Shown: piece by piece, positions 5,817-6,038 of the stretch
Position numbering within the stretch: position 1 is the first letter of the stretch
Layout: the number at the start of each line of letters is the position of its first letter
Origin: Rhodocyclaceae bacterium UBA5602
GTDB taxonomy: Bacteria > Pseudomonadota > Gammaproteobacteria > Burkholderiales > Rhodocyclaceae
Direction: 5' to 3'
Assembly: GCA_002424865.1 (NCBI GenBank)
Contig: DILC01000083.1
Location: forward strand, 1-6,038
Length of the DNA: 6,038 nt
Made by a program: the position numbers and the translations under genes
The notes under the pieces: model-generated
What the model was told of the DNA's origin: nothing
The model's database searches: none
Seen by the model: only the letters and a program-made list of their open reading frames with translations

Positions 5817-6038
5817 CTAATAAAACCGGTCAAAATGCAACTGCTGGGCAGGCACGCGCTTATCCAGCAACAACAGGCGCTGAATCGCATCTGTCATGGG
5901 CGGGGGGCCGCAGCAATAAAACTCGTAATTCTCAAAGCCGGTGGCCAAGGTTTTCGCCATGACATCATGCACAAAACCCTGCTCACCCTGCCAACCCTCC
6001 GTGGGGATAGAAATTGCCGGTATGATCGTTGCACGCTC
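5817..6038 (-). CDS. C-terminal part of an FNR-family ferredoxin/flavin reductase (N-terminus outside window)
   Basis: An open frame enters from the right edge and ends at TAG, leaving 73 residues. It contains the C-terminal signature of NAD(P)H-binding FNR-type oxidoreductases, ENYEFYCCGPPPMTDA (37-51). It ends with a short helix and the terminal strand QLHFDRFY, typical of phenol-hydroxylase P5, XylA and Na+-NQR F-like reductases that carry an N-terminal plant-type [2Fe-2S] domain. The CGPPPM block contacts the nicotinamide part of NAD(P)H. It most likely passes electrons from NAD(P)H to the ferredoxin of the dioxygenase encoded downstream. That partner is inferred from position, 19 nt upstream of phnE in the same orientation. 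A monooxygenase partner outside the window is also possible. RP007's core phn cluster, as I recall it, lacks a reductase gene, so its presence here is a difference. Confidence 0.85.
   Translation of the reverse strand, partial: ERATIIPAISIPTEGWQGEQGFVHDVMAKTLATGFENYEFYCCGPPPMTDAIQRLLLLDKRVPAQQLHFDRFY

Noticed and set aside
5798..5890. 31-residue N-terminal extension of phnE from the ATG at 5890
   Set aside because: It overlaps the end of the reductase gene and lacks a Shine-Dalgarno, while the GTG at 5797 has one and gives the family-typical N-terminus and length.

Overview
This window is part of an upper-pathway gene cluster for breakdown of naphthalene, phenanthrene or related polycyclic aromatic hydrocarbons (PAHs). 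Every gene lies on the minus strand. In transcription order (right to left) they are: the C-terminal end of an FNR-type ferredoxin/flavin reductase (cut by the right edge); a hydratase-aldolase (PhnE/NahE type); a 2-hydroxychromene-2-carboxylate isomerase (PhnD/NahD type); the alpha (PhnAc) and beta (PhnAd) subunits of a Rieske ring-hydroxylating dioxygenase; a 574-base AT-rich gap; and a DUF1302-family outer-membrane protein (cut by the left edge). The order E-D-Ac-Ad resembles the phn clusters of PAH-degrading Betaproteobacteria such as Burkholderia sp. RP007. A Gram-negative, probably betaproteobacterial, host is the best guess. This rests on gene order and on a signal-peptide-bearing outer-membrane protein, and no species can be named.

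The dioxygenase (with an electron-transfer chain only partly visible here) would make a cis-dihydrodiol. After dehydrogenation and extradiol cleavage by enzymes not in the window, PhnD isomerises the cyclic hemiketal and PhnE releases pyruvate and an aromatic aldehyde. The DUF1302 protein may serve uptake or envelope handling of hydrophobic substrates. The ferredoxin, dihydrodiol dehydrogenase, extradiol dioxygenase, aldehyde dehydrogenase and regulators are all missing from these 6 kb.

The less ordinary content is non-coding. Two tandem intrinsic terminators lie between phnE and phnD, where RP007-type clusters carry phnC. A long-armed hairpin fills the alpha-beta gap. The gap before the DUF1302 gene holds a weak terminator, a duplicated 10-mer, a plus-strand terminator-like element and a terminator-like hairpin in the DUF1302 leader. 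Start codons were reassigned from Shine-Dalgarno placement for phnAc, phnAd and phnE. I see no wholly new system: the enzymes belong to known families, and the interest is in the operon's rearranged order and RNA-level control.
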